DNA of 64,000 nucleotides from Streptomyces anulatus (GTDB lineage: Bacteria; Actinomycetota; Actinomycetes; Streptomycetales; Streptomycetaceae). Made by a program: the position numbers and the translations under genes. Positions 1 to 7,468 of this stretch are shown here, piece after piece (within the stretch, counting starts at the first letter, position 1; every line of letters begins with the position of its first letter). Where the stretch lies: positions 930,001 to 994,000 of the forward strand of contig NZ_BMVK01000001.1 in the NCBI RefSeq assembly GCF_014650675.1, in the 5' to 3' direction. Below the pieces are notes generated by a model. The model was not told the DNA's origin and made no database searches. It saw only the letters and a program-made list of their open reading frames with translations.

Positions 1-435
1 CTCTTTCCACATCGACTTCGCGGCACCGCGATTGACGCCGACGATCTTCCCGAGCACCACGTCCGTGCCCGCCCGGTCCCCCATGGCGACCATGCGTTCC
101 AGGGCTTCCTCGCCGAAATAGTCGTCCGCGTCGAGAAAGAAGACGTACCGGCCCCGGGCGAGACCGAGGCCACGATTGCGCGGGCCGCTGGGCCCACCGG
201 AATTCGCCTGCCGGACGACTCTCGTGGGAATCGCGGTCCGGGCGGCGAATTCCTCCAGGCAGGCGCCGGTGCCATCGGTGGAGCCGTCGTCGATCGCGAC
301 GATCTCCATGCGGTCCGCGCCGATGGTCTGCGCCTCGACGGACTCCAGGCACCGGACCAGGTAGGGCATCGCGTCATAAGCTCCGATGATCACACTGACA
401 TCGGGCTCGTCGTTCTTCCTGGGCATGTCGGCCAT
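1..435 (-). CDS. Glycosyltransferase family 2, C-terminus cut off by the window edge
   Basis: Only the N-terminal 145 codons are visible. They form a GT-A nucleotide-sugar domain: VSVIIGAYDAMPYL at the N-terminus, AIDDGSTDGTG near residue 50, ANSGGPSGPRNRG near residue 85, and the metal/nucleotide motif FFLDADDYFG near residue 110. ATG codons at 435 and 426 are both in frame; 435 has a weak AGG upstream. The protein closely resembles the N-terminus of the GT2 encoded at 21016-22629, so the two are probably paralogues. The neighbouring phosphotransferase and CDP-alditol enzyme suggest it decorates or primes a wall glycopolymer. Donor and acceptor cannot be read from the sequence. Confidence 0.85.
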   Translation of the reverse strand, partial: MADMPRKNDEPDVSVIIGAYDAMPYLVRCLESVEAQTIGADRMEIVAIDDGSTDGTGACLEEFAARTAIPTRVVRQANSGGPSGPRNRGLGLARGRYVFFLDADDYFGEEALERMVAMGDRAGTDVVLGKIVGVNRGAAKSMWKE

Positions 436-509
436 GTGCACCTGTCGATTTGATCACGAAAGAAGGCAGATTGCCCGACTCTGCACTCTTTGCGCATCAA
501 CATGCCGAA

Positions 510-549
510 CGACCCGTACATCCCTCCCTCGGGAGAGACGTACGGGTCG
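510..549 (-). terminator. Hairpin downstream of the 632-2827 gene
   Basis: A perfect 10-bp inverted repeat (cgacccgtac / gtacgggtcg) encloses a smaller ctccc/gggag stem. It sits between the stop of the phosphotransferase gene and the start of the GT2 gene, so the two are probably separate transcripts or separated by partial read-through. There is no U-tract, which is common in Streptomyces. Confidence 0.6.
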
Positions 550-631
550 CGATCGGGGTTGCCTGCTTTTCAGCCAGTTCGATCAGATGTACGCAGAGCG
601 GCAGTACGTCGCCCACTCGGCCGCACGTCGC

Positions 632-2827
632 TCAGCGCACGGACGAGGACCCTTCGGCGAGGGCGCTCTCCGCCTCCGCCGCGTCGGCCTCCGGTGCGTC
701 CGGGTCCGCCGTGGCGTCGGCCTCGGCCATCGCCTGCGGGTCGCCGGTTCCGACGCCGCTGGTGACGGCCTCCTCGTCCGGCACCGCCACGGCCTGGTCG
801 CCGAGCCGCTGGGCGACGCCCAGGTTGCGGGCCTCGGCCTTGGCGGCCAGCGCCCGTACGGCGGCGTTGAACTGCTCCATGGAGGTCGGCTCGTCCGGCC
901 CCAGCAGGTAGGTCTTCAGCTCGCGGCGGGCGTCCGCCAGCGTGTCCGCCGCCGGGTCGGCCACCGCGGCCAGCAGCGCGTCGAGCTCCTCGGCGCCGTT
1001 GGACAGGATGACCGCGGCGCGTACCGCGGTGTTCTGCCGCTTGAACTCCTCGGCCCCGAGCGCGGCGGAGTCGGTGACCGCGTACGGCTTGCCGCTCGCG
1101 ATGAAGTCGGAGACCACGCTGGAGATGTCCGAAACCATGGCGTCGGACTCGTTGAAGCAGTCGTACAGCTTGGGCTGCGCCCCGGTCACCGTACGGTGCT
1201 CCCACCAGCCGAAGGAGCGCCAGTAGGCGTCGTTCCACTCGGCCCGCAGCCGGACGGTCTCCGCCTCGCGGGCGGGGTCGGCGAGCGAGAGCCGCGACTC
1301 CTCCGCGTCGTCGCCGCCCGAGCGGCCGGTGGCCGCCAGCTGCGCGAGCCGCGCCTCGATCCGGACCAGCTCGGCCTTGGCGGCGCTCTGCCCGGCGGCG
1401 GCCGACGAGGCCTCCTTCGCCCAGCGGGGCTCGGCGGCACGTTCGGTCGCGGCCTTCTCCAGCATCGCCTGGATCCGGGCGTTGACGGCCTTGGCCTTGC
1501 CACTGCGGATACCGGTGAAGGGGTGCGGCTTGTAGATGATCCGGACCGGGTCGGCCGCGTTCAGCAGCCGGCGCACGATGTTCTCGCCCGCCAGCAGCAG
1601 GGAGGTGTTGCCCGGGTTGTCGTCCCAGCCCTCCCAGGTGGGCGCGTACAGCACGGTCGGGATGGGGTTCTTGGCGGTGCCCGTCCAGCTCTTGATGGGC
1701 TCCAGCTGCGGACGGCCGACCTCGACGATGTCCTGGTCGAGGACGCCCACGTCGGCCAGCGCGTAGCGGTCGCGGCCGGCCCGGCCGGCGGTCCAGACCT
1801 CGTCGTAGACCTTGGAGTACGGGTTGACGCTGGCGAGCTTGTCGCTGTCGCCGTGGCCGATGAAGACGTGCTTCATCGTCGGGACCCGCAGGATGTGGAT
1901 GTTCTTGCCGACGTTCGCGGGATACAGGCAGACCCGGACGGTCGAGAGGTCCAGGTTCATCAGGTGGGTGCCCGCCGGGACGCAGATGACCGGGACGGAG
2001 GTGTCGGCCAGCTGCGGGACCAGACCGCGCTCCCGCATGATGATCAGCGGCCGGCCCTCGATCCGGGCCATGGTCTCCAGCCACATGTTGCCCTGGTAGG
2101 CGGACTCGTTGGAGCCGGAGAAGTAGAGCACCACGGTCGGCTGGTACTCACGCAGCCAGCTGTCGACGGCCTTGAGCACGGCGGGGGCCGGAGGCGCCAG
2201 CCGGCCGCGGCGCACATACGGGACGAGCGCCCCGAGGTAGAGCAGGGCCAGCAGAAGCGTCAGGCCGATGCCCGCGTAGCCGATGACGTCCTCACCGGTG
2301 CCGGCGGCGATCAGGATGCCCACCACGGCCGGGATGTCGAGGTGCAGCATCTTCTCGGCGGAGCGCCGCAGCAGCACGCCGGGCGGGGCGTCGGGGATGC
2401 GGACCGCGTGCAGGTCCACGTTGCGGGTGACGACCGGCATGGTGCGGCGGAGCCGGATCAGGGTCGTCAGGGCGCCGTGCGGCGCCTGGAGCCCGTAGAA
2501 GAGCAGGAAGCAGGCCACCGCCGAGTAGAACAGCGGCTCCTCGGCGAGATCCAGCCGGGCCAGCAGCAGGATGACCATCAGCTGCCGCAGCAGGAAGCGG
2601 ATCGACAGCCCGGCGCGCACCTTGCCCAGGCGGTTGACCAGATAGCTGCCCTTCTGGTGCAGATACCAGTCGGCGGCATACGTGACAGCGGTGGCCGCCG
2701 CGAAGAACCAGATGTGGGGAATGAGCGCGGCAAGCATGACGCAGGGATATCCCAGCCCCATCAACAACGCTGCCGCCAGTTCCGACCTGCTGCCCACACG
2801 GGCCAGGCGAATGGCTGTCGAGATCAC
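632..2827 (-). CDS. CDP-glycerol/CDP-ribitol-type polyol-phosphate transferase (TagB/TagF family) with N-terminal membrane helices
   Basis: 731 aa with a GTG start. Hydrophobic segments fill roughly residues 15-125 and 165-205. A GT-B phosphotransferase domain follows, with family motifs VLYFSGSN, FIGHGDSDK (His), VLYAPTWEGWDD, IIYKPHPF (His) and DISSVVSDF. These enzymes transfer glycerol-P or ribitol-P from the CDP form to a growing teichoic-type chain at the cytoplasmic face. Two things are unusual. The catalytic domain is interrupted around residues 450-520 by an Ala/Glu/Arg-rich, probably coiled-coil insert. The protein also ends in about 80 residues of acidic Ala-rich tail. From memory, a TagF-like protein encoded near obg in S. 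coelicolor has been linked to the spore-wall complex; I cannot confirm orthology. Substrate (glycerol or ribitol) is undetermined, but the CDP-alditol enzyme upstream favours an alditol-P. Confidence 0.85.
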   Translation of the reverse strand: MISTAIRLARVGSRSELAAALLMGLGYPCVMLAALIPHIWFFAAATAVTYAADWYLHQKGSYLVNRLGKVRAGLSIRFLLRQLMVILLLARLDLAEEPLFYSAVACFLLFYGLQAPHGALTTLIRLRRTMPVVTRNVDLHAVRIPDAPPGVLLRRSAEKMLHLDIPAVVGILIAAGTGEDVIGYAGIGLTLLLALLYLGALVPYVRRGRLAPPAPAVLKAVDSWLREYQPTVVLYFSGSNESAYQGNMWLETMARIEGRPLIIMRERGLVPQLADTSVPVICVPAGTHLMNLDLSTVRVCLYPANVGKNIHILRVPTMKHVFIGHGDSDKLASVNPYSKVYDEVWTAGRAGRDRYALADVGVLDQDIVEVGRPQLEPIKSWTGTAKNPIPTVLYAPTWEGWDDNPGNTSLLLAGENIVRRLLNAADPVRIIYKPHPFTGIRSGKAKAVNARIQAMLEKAATERAAEPRWAKEASSAAAGQSAAKAELVRIEARLAQLAATGRSGGDDAEESRLSLADPAREAETVRLRAEWNDAYWRSFGWWEHRTVTGAQPKLYDCFNESDAMVSDISSVVSDFIASGKPYAVTDSAALGAEEFKRQNTAVRAAVILSNGAEELDALLAAVADPAADTLADARRELKTYLLGPDEPTSMEQFNAAVRALAAKAEARNLGVAQRLGDQAVAVPDEEAVTSGVGTGDPQAMAEADATADPDAPEADAAEAESALAEGSSSVR

Positions 2828-2899
2828 GAAGAACCTGCTCCAGGGGGTGCCGGTTGATTCACGTATTGGCGGAAATGTGAAGGTGCGGCTTCACGCATT

Positions 2900-2938
2900 C
2901 GGGCCTCTGCCATCGCACAAAGCGACAACAGAGGCCCG
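2900..2938 (-). terminator. Two-tier hairpin after the fused cytidylyltransferase-SDR gene
   Basis: Outer stem cgggcctctg / cagaggcccg (10 bp, perfect) and inner stem tcgc/gcga. It lies just past the stop at 2963 and before the GTG at 2827, so the TagF-like gene probably has its own promoter in the remaining AT-richer interval. Confidence 0.6.
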
Positions 2939-2962
2939 GAAAAGCACATTTGTCAAGAATTA

Positions 2963-4462
2963 TTACACATCTGCTTGACGGTCCAGCACGGAGGCCAGCG
3001 CCTGCTCGAAGCCGGAGGACTCGGCGGCGCCCGCCGTCGGGTCCTGCTGCCGTACGTCGATGACGTGACCGGTCAGGGCGGAGAGCAGGACGTCCAGCGA
3101 GGTGCGCGCCACGGCCTCCGAGGAGAGCAGCGAGCCCTCGGGCTCCTGGCCGAACGCCTTGGTGCGCATCGGGGTCGCGGTGCGCTCCGGGTTCACACAG
3201 TTGACCCGGATGCCCTCGCCCGCCCACTCGTCGGCGAGCGCCTGGGTGAGGTTGACCATGGCGGCCTTGGTGGAGGAGTAGAGGCTGTACTCGGCGCGGC
3301 CCCGGGTGTAGCTGCTGGAGGTGTAGAGGAGCAGCTGGCCCTGGGTCTCGGCGAGGTACTTGTACGAGGCGCGGGCGATCTGGACGGGCGCCAGGTAGTT
3401 GACGTTCAGGGCTTCCTGGATCGTCGTGTTGTCGGTCTCGGCCAGCTTGCCGATCCGCAGCACGCCCGCGGTGTTGATGACGTAGTCGATACGTCCGGTC
3501 TCGCCGTACGCCTTGGAGAGCGCGTCGTCCACGTGCTCCGGGTTCTCCACGTGCGTACCGGTGGTGGAGCGGCCCAGGGCGTAGACCTTCGCGCCGTAGC
3601 TCTCGGCCAGGGACGCGATGTCGGCGCCGATGCCGTACGAACCGCCGAAGACGACGAGGGTCTTGCCGGTGAGGAGCTCCCGGTAGGCGGCCTCGTCGGC
3701 CTGGCGGGGGGCGGCGGTGGAGGCCAGCTGGAAGAGCTTGTCGGTGATGAAGACGTCGACCGGCTGGGTCACCTTCATGTTGTACTCGTCGCCCGCGACC
3801 ACGTAGATCGGCACGTCGGGGAGGTACTTGAGGACTACCGAACAGTCGTCGGTGGCCTGGAAGTTGGGGTCGCCCGCCGCGACCTCGTACGCCCGGCGGA
3901 TCGTGGAGAGCTTGAAGGCCTGCGGCGTCTGGCCGCGGCGCAGCCGGGAGCGGTCGGGCACCTCGGTGATGAACTCGCCGTCCCCACCGTGCGTGCGGGT
4001 CACGATGATCGTGTCCGCGGACGGGATGGCGACGTCGACGGCCTGGTAGCGGTCCAGCGCGTCGACACAGTCCGTGATCACACGCTGTGACAGCAGGGGG
4101 CGCACCGCGTCATGGAAGAGGACGTTGCGGTCCTCGCCCTCGGCGAGGCCCTCACCGAGGGCCGCGATGGCACGCTCGGTGGTCTCGTTGCGGGTGCTGC
4201 CGCCCTCGATGATCCGGGTGACCTTGGTCAGTCCGGCCTTCGCGACGATCTTCTCGACGTCGGGCACGAAACCGGGCGCCATCAGCACGATGACGTCGTC
4301 GATGCCCTCGGCGTTCTCGAAGATGGTCAGCGTGTGCTCGATGACGGCCTTGCCGGCGATCTTCAGCAACTGCTTGGGGATCGACAGGCCCACGCGCTGG
4401 CCGGTCCCACCGGCGAGCACGACCGCTGTGGTCCGGGGCTTGGCTTCATGCGGCACAGACAC
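2963..4462 (-). CDS. Bifunctional IspD-like cytidylyltransferase / SDR reductase (Acs1/Bcs1 type, CDP-alditol synthesis)
   Basis: 499 aa. Residues 1-240 are an IspD/TarI-type cytidylyltransferase with the CTP-binding signature LAGGTGQRVGLSIPKQ at about 17-32. Residues 265-490 are a short-chain dehydrogenase with NAD(P)-binding GGSYGIGAD near 272 and the catalytic YSSTK near 395. The same fusion in Haemophilus (Acs1/Bcs1) reduces ribulose-5-P to ribitol-5-P and makes CDP-ribitol, so this protein probably supplies CDP-ribitol or a related CDP-alditol to the transferase at 632-2827. The GTG at 4462 follows AAGGTAGG; a second in-frame GTG lies at 4456. The 5' region (4463-4660) contains two stem-loops. 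The exact polyol is inferred only from the fold combination. Confidence 0.85.
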   Translation of the reverse strand: MSVPHEAKPRTTAVVLAGGTGQRVGLSIPKQLLKIAGKAVIEHTLTIFENAEGIDDVIVLMAPGFVPDVEKIVAKAGLTKVTRIIEGGSTRNETTERAIAALGEGLAEGEDRNVLFHDAVRPLLSQRVITDCVDALDRYQAVDVAIPSADTIIVTRTHGGDGEFITEVPDRSRLRRGQTPQAFKLSTIRRAYEVAAGDPNFQATDDCSVVLKYLPDVPIYVVAGDEYNMKVTQPVDVFITDKLFQLASTAAPRQADEAAYRELLTGKTLVVFGGSYGIGADIASLAESYGAKVYALGRSTTGTHVENPEHVDDALSKAYGETGRIDYVINTAGVLRIGKLAETDNTTIQEALNVNYLAPVQIARASYKYLAETQGQLLLYTSSSYTRGRAEYSLYSSTKAAMVNLTQALADEWAGEGIRVNCVNPERTATPMRTKAFGQEPEGSLLSSEAVARTSLDVLLSALTGHVIDVRQQDPTAGAAESSGFEQALASVLDRQADV

Positions 4463-4600
4463 AGACGACCTACCTTGCTATGACGGGGGAACAGTGTGAT
4501 GGTCGCACTCTCCGTGACCGTCTCGCAAGGTGGACGTCGTCCGCCGATCGTCCTGCGGATACCCGCAGTTCACCCTCTGGCCAGGGAGGTTGGGCACTTC

Positions 4601-4660
4601 GGGTCGGTCGCCCGGGGTGACCGACCCCACAGATGTGTTGCTCAATCCGCACATCTGCGG
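4601..4660 (-). promoter_or_regulatory. Tandem inverted repeats upstream of the CDP-alditol gene
   Basis: gggtcggtc (4601-4609) pairs with gaccgaccc (4619-4627). ccacagatgtg (4627-4637) pairs with cacatctgcgg (4650-4660) with one mismatch. Both lie 140-200 bp upstream of the GTG at 4462. They could be an operator or a folded leader; the sequence does not decide which. Confidence 0.4.
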
Positions 4661-4716
4661 CACGTGCACCCGGCGTGACCGGCGGAAACCGCCGACGCCC
4701 GGCCCCGAGGCTACCG

Positions 4717-4746
4717 GACGGCCCGCCTCCGGAGAGACGGGCCGTC
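4717..4746 (-). terminator. Hairpin terminator downstream of obg
   Basis: gacggcccg / cgggccgtc, 9 bp perfect, with an inner ctccggag palindrome. It is placed 36 bases past the obg stop. Confidence 0.6.
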
Positions 4747-4782
4747 GGCCGTGAACCGGGGGCTCCCCCCGGGAGACGCCCT

Positions 4783-6219
4783 TTAGAAGGGGTCGAACTC
4801 GTCGTACTCCTTCTCTGCGTCGTCGCGCTCGGAGTCGCGCTCCCGGCGGCGCTGCGCGGCGGGGCGCGGCTCCTCCAGGCGGTGGTCCTCGCCCCGGCGG
4901 CCGAGCATCTCGGCGCCGGCGGTCACGGTCGGCTCCCAGTCGAAGACGACCGCGTTCTCCTCGGGACCGATCGCGACGCCGTCGCCGGCCCGGGCGCCCG
5001 CCTTCATCAGGGCGGCCTCGACGCCGAGGCGGTTGAGGCGGTCGGCGAGGTAGCCGACGGCCTCGTCGTTGTTGAAGTCGGTCTGGCGCACCCAGCGCTC
5101 GGGCTTCTCGCCGCGCACCCGGTAGAGGTCCTCGCCCTCGGCGGTGACCGTGAAGCCCGCGTCGTCGACGGCCTTGGGGCGGATGACGATGCGGGTCGCC
5201 TCCTCCTTCGGCTTCGTGGCGCGCGCCTCGGCGATGATCCCGGCGAGCGCGAAGGAGAGCTCCTTGAGACCCTTGTGCGCGATCGCGGAGACCTCGAAGA
5301 CGCGGTAGCCGCGGGCCTCCAGGTCGGGGCGGATCATGTCGGCGAGGTCCTGGCCGTCCGGGATGTCGACCTTGTTGAGGGCGACGATGCGGGGCCGGTT
5401 CTCCAGGCCGCCGTAGAGCCGCAGCTCCTCCTCGATCATGTCGAGGTCGGAGACGGGGTCACGGTCGGATTCCAGGGTCGCGGTGTCCAGGACGTGCACG
5501 AGCACCGAGCAGCGCTCGACGTGCCGCAGGAACTCCAGGCCGAGGCCCTTGCCCTGGCTGGCTCCGGGGATGAGCCCGGGGACGTCCGCGATCGTGTAGA
5601 CGGTCGAGCCGGCGGTGACGACGCCGAGGTTCGGCACGAGGGTGGTGAACGGGTAGTCCGCGATCTTCGGCTTGGCCGCGGAGAGCACCGAGATCAGCGA
5701 GGACTTGCCCGCGCTCGGGTAGCCCACGAGGGCCACGTCGGCGACGGTCTTGAGCTCCAGGACGATGTCCCGGCTCTCCCCCGGCTCGCCGAGCAGCGCG
5801 AAGCCCGGGGCCTTGCGGCGGGCCGAGGCCAGCGCCGCGTTGCCGAGGCCGCCGCGGCCGCCCTGACCGGCCACGAAGGTGGTGCCCTGGCCGACGAGGT
5901 CGGCGAGCACGTTCCCGGCCTTGTCGAGCACCACGGTGCCGTCGGGGACGGGCAGGACCATGTCCTGGCCGTCCTTGCCGGAGCGGTTGTCGCCGGCGCC
6001 GGGCTGACCGTTGGTGGCCTTGCGGTGGGGGCTGTGGTGGTAGTCCAGCAGCGTGGTCACGGACTGCTCGACGACGAGGATCACATCGCCGCCGCGTCCG
6101 CCGTTGCCCCCGTCGGGGCCTCCCAGCGGCTTGAACTTCTCACGGTGGACGGAGGCGCAGCCGTGGCCTCCGTTACCCGCGGCGGCATGCAGCTCGACGC
6201 GGTCCACGAAGGTGGTCAT
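4783..6219 (-). CDS. obgE: Obg/CgtA GTPase
   Basis: 478 aa. The glycine-rich Obg fold ([18 protein letters not shown] onward) is followed by a GTPase domain with P-loop [10 protein letters not shown] near residue 168, [16 protein letters not shown] and NKVD. A C-terminal OCT domain and an acidic tail complete it. Obg proteins act in late 50S assembly and growth control; in Streptomyces, Obg is tied to the onset of aerial growth. The ATG at 6219 is preceded by GGAGG with a 7-base spacer, so upstream in-frame codons are not used. It is the last gene of rplU-rpmA-obg, separated from rpmA by a hairpin at 6275-6327. Confidence 0.97.
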   Translation of the reverse strand: MTTFVDRVELHAAAGNGGHGCASVHREKFKPLGGPDGGNGGRGGDVILVVEQSVTTLLDYHHSPHRKATNGQPGAGDNRSGKDGQDMVLPVPDGTVVLDKAGNVLADLVGQGTTFVAGQGGRGGLGNAALASARRKAPGFALLGEPGESRDIVLELKTVADVALVGYPSAGKSSLISVLSAAKPKIADYPFTTLVPNLGVVTAGSTVYTIADVPGLIPGASQGKGLGLEFLRHVERCSVLVHVLDTATLESDRDPVSDLDMIEEELRLYGGLENRPRIVALNKVDIPDGQDLADMIRPDLEARGYRVFEVSAIAHKGLKELSFALAGIIAEARATKPKEEATRIVIRPKAVDDAGFTVTAEGEDLYRVRGEKPERWVRQTDFNNDEAVGYLADRLNRLGVEAALMKAGARAGDGVAIGPEENAVVFDWEPTVTAGAEMLGRRGEDHRLEEPRPAAQRRRERDSERDDAEKEYDEFDPF

Positions 6220-6274
6220 GGTTGGTGCCTCCAGGTACAGCAGAAAAATACGGAATTGTCTCTGTCGTAACACG

Positions 6275-6327
6275 CCGAGGGCGGACCCGCTTCCCCGTTC
6301 GCCGGGAAAGCTGAGATCCGCCCTCGG
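6275..6327 (-). terminator. Stem-loop between rpmA and obg (probable attenuator)
   Basis: ccgagggcgga (6275-6285) pairs perfectly with tccgccctcgg (6317-6327). A weaker ttccc/gggaa inner pairing is also present. It lies inside a conserved operon, so it probably lets only part of the ribosomal-protein transcription continue into obg. Confidence 0.5.
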
Positions 6328-6364
6328 AAGGTGCTGTGTGTCGTTCTGCGCGCGCTGAGAAGGA

Positions 6365-6622
6365 TCAGACGGCGAGCGGAACGATGTTCACGACCTTGCG
6401 GCCACGGTGCGTACCGAACTCCACCGCACCGGCGGCCAGCGCGAACAGCGTGTCGTCGCCGCCACGGCCGACGCCCGTGCCCGGGTGGAAGTGGGTGCCA
6501 CGCTGGCGGACCAGGATCTCACCGGCGTTGACGGCCTGACCGCCGAAGCGCTTCACGCCGAGCCGCTGAGCATTGGAATCGCGCCCGTTCCGAGTGGAAG
6601 ATGCGCCCTTCTTGTGTGCCAT
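6365..6622 (-). CDS. rpmA: 50S ribosomal protein L27
   Basis: 85 aa, the usual length. It shows the full L27 signature: [20 protein letters not shown] at the N-terminus and the [22 protein letters not shown] core. The N-terminal extension reaches the peptidyl-transferase centre in known ribosomes. It lies 14 bases after rplU in the same operon. Confidence 0.98.
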   Translation of the reverse strand: MAHKKGASSTRNGRDSNAQRLGVKRFGGQAVNAGEILVRQRGTHFHPGTGVGRGGDDTLFALAAGAVEFGTHRGRKVVNIVPLAV

Positions 6623-6636
6623 GTGTTCTCAGTCCC

Positions 6637-6957
6637 TTACTTCGCAGCCGCGGGGATACCGGTGACCTTGATCGCCGTGTACTGCTGGCGGTGACCCTGG
6701 CGACGGCGGTAGCCGGTCTTGTTCTTGTAGCGAAGGATGTCGATCTTCGCGCCCTTGTGGTGGTCCACGATCTCGGCCGTGACCTTGATGCCGTCCAGCA
6801 CCCACGGGTCGCTGGTGACGGCGTCACCGTCGACAACGAGCAGGGTCGAGAGCTCGACCGTGTCGCCAACCTTGGCAGTGGAAATCTTGTCAACCTCAAC
6901 GATGTCGCCGACAGCTACCTTGTGCTGGCGACCACCGCTGCGCACGATGGCGTACAC
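6637..6957 (-). CDS. rplU: 50S ribosomal protein L21
   Basis: 106 aa starting at a GTG ([18 protein letters not shown]), with GAGAG about 7 bases upstream. The conserved C-terminal block [17 protein letters not shown] is present. L21 binds 23S rRNA. It is the first gene of rplU-rpmA-obg. The ORF is open far upstream, but those residues match no L21. Confidence 0.97.
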   Translation of the reverse strand: MYAIVRSGGRQHKVAVGDIVEVDKISTAKVGDTVELSTLLVVDGDAVTSDPWVLDGIKVTAEIVDHHKGAKIDILRYKNKTGYRRRQGHRQQYTAIKVTGIPAAAK

Positions 6958-7468
6958 GCGGATCTCTCTCTCGCTCGGAACGGATCCCCTGATGCCAGCC
7001 GCTCGCACGGGCCGGGGCCCGGGGCGATCCGGAAGGATGAGCGGCCTCTCCTGGCGGACGGCGCGAACACCGACCGTTACCGGGAGGGATGTGCTCAGGG
7101 GTAGGCGTGTTAAGGAAACACACCGAGGGTCAAGGTTACGGGGCGGGGGTGTGGGGGTCAAACCGGGTCGAGGGGCCGGGGCGGGCCTCCGAGCGGGAGG
7201 GTGGCGGAGCCCCATGCCACCGCGAGCGATCACCAGGGCCCGCGTCGCGCCCTCGCGTTTCACCCCTCGCGACCGCCGGCCCGGCCGCCGCCCCGCGTTC
7301 GCCGCCTCGACACCGCGCCTCGTGAAGAAGATCCACAGAAAGCGTGAACACACACGCGAGGAAAGGTAATGTCCCGGTGGAGCCACAGGAAACGCGGCGT
7401 TTCCCTTCAACGGCACGGAAACCACGGACAGTTGAGGGAATCAACGCTCCTGACCCGTCGTGTACTCA
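6958..7468. other. Divergent intergenic region between rplU and the ALF-repeat gene
   Basis: No gene is supported. On the minus strand a TTGACC hexamer (7133-7128) with TAACAC 15 bases on is a weak promoter candidate for rplU. On the plus strand two inverted repeats (7388-7404 and 7431-7445) precede the ALF gene. Several ORFs read through here without ribosome-binding sites. Confidence 0.5.
7388..7404 (+). promoter_or_regulatory. Perfect 8-1-8 inverted repeat, candidate operator
   Basis: GGAAACGC-G-GCGTTTCC lies about 65 bases before the ALF-repeat ORF. A second repeat, GTTGA-GGGAA-TCAAC, is at 7431-7445. Their position fits transcription-factor binding at the promoter of the ALF gene; no regulator is identified. 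Confidence 0.4.

Larger units (their letters stand above)
4463..4782. other. Intergenic region: leader of the CDP-alditol gene and obg terminator
   Basis: No gene is supported here. Three structures are visible: a 9-bp hairpin at 4601-4627 (gggtcggtc/gaccgaccc), an adjacent imperfect 11-bp inverted repeat at 4627-4660, and the obg terminator hairpin at 4717-4746. The small ORFs on both strands lack ribosome-binding sites and look like shadows. Confidence 0.6.

Noticed and set aside
386..2857. 823-codon plus-strand ORF
   Set aside because: Antisense to the TagF-like gene, whose motifs are unmistakable.
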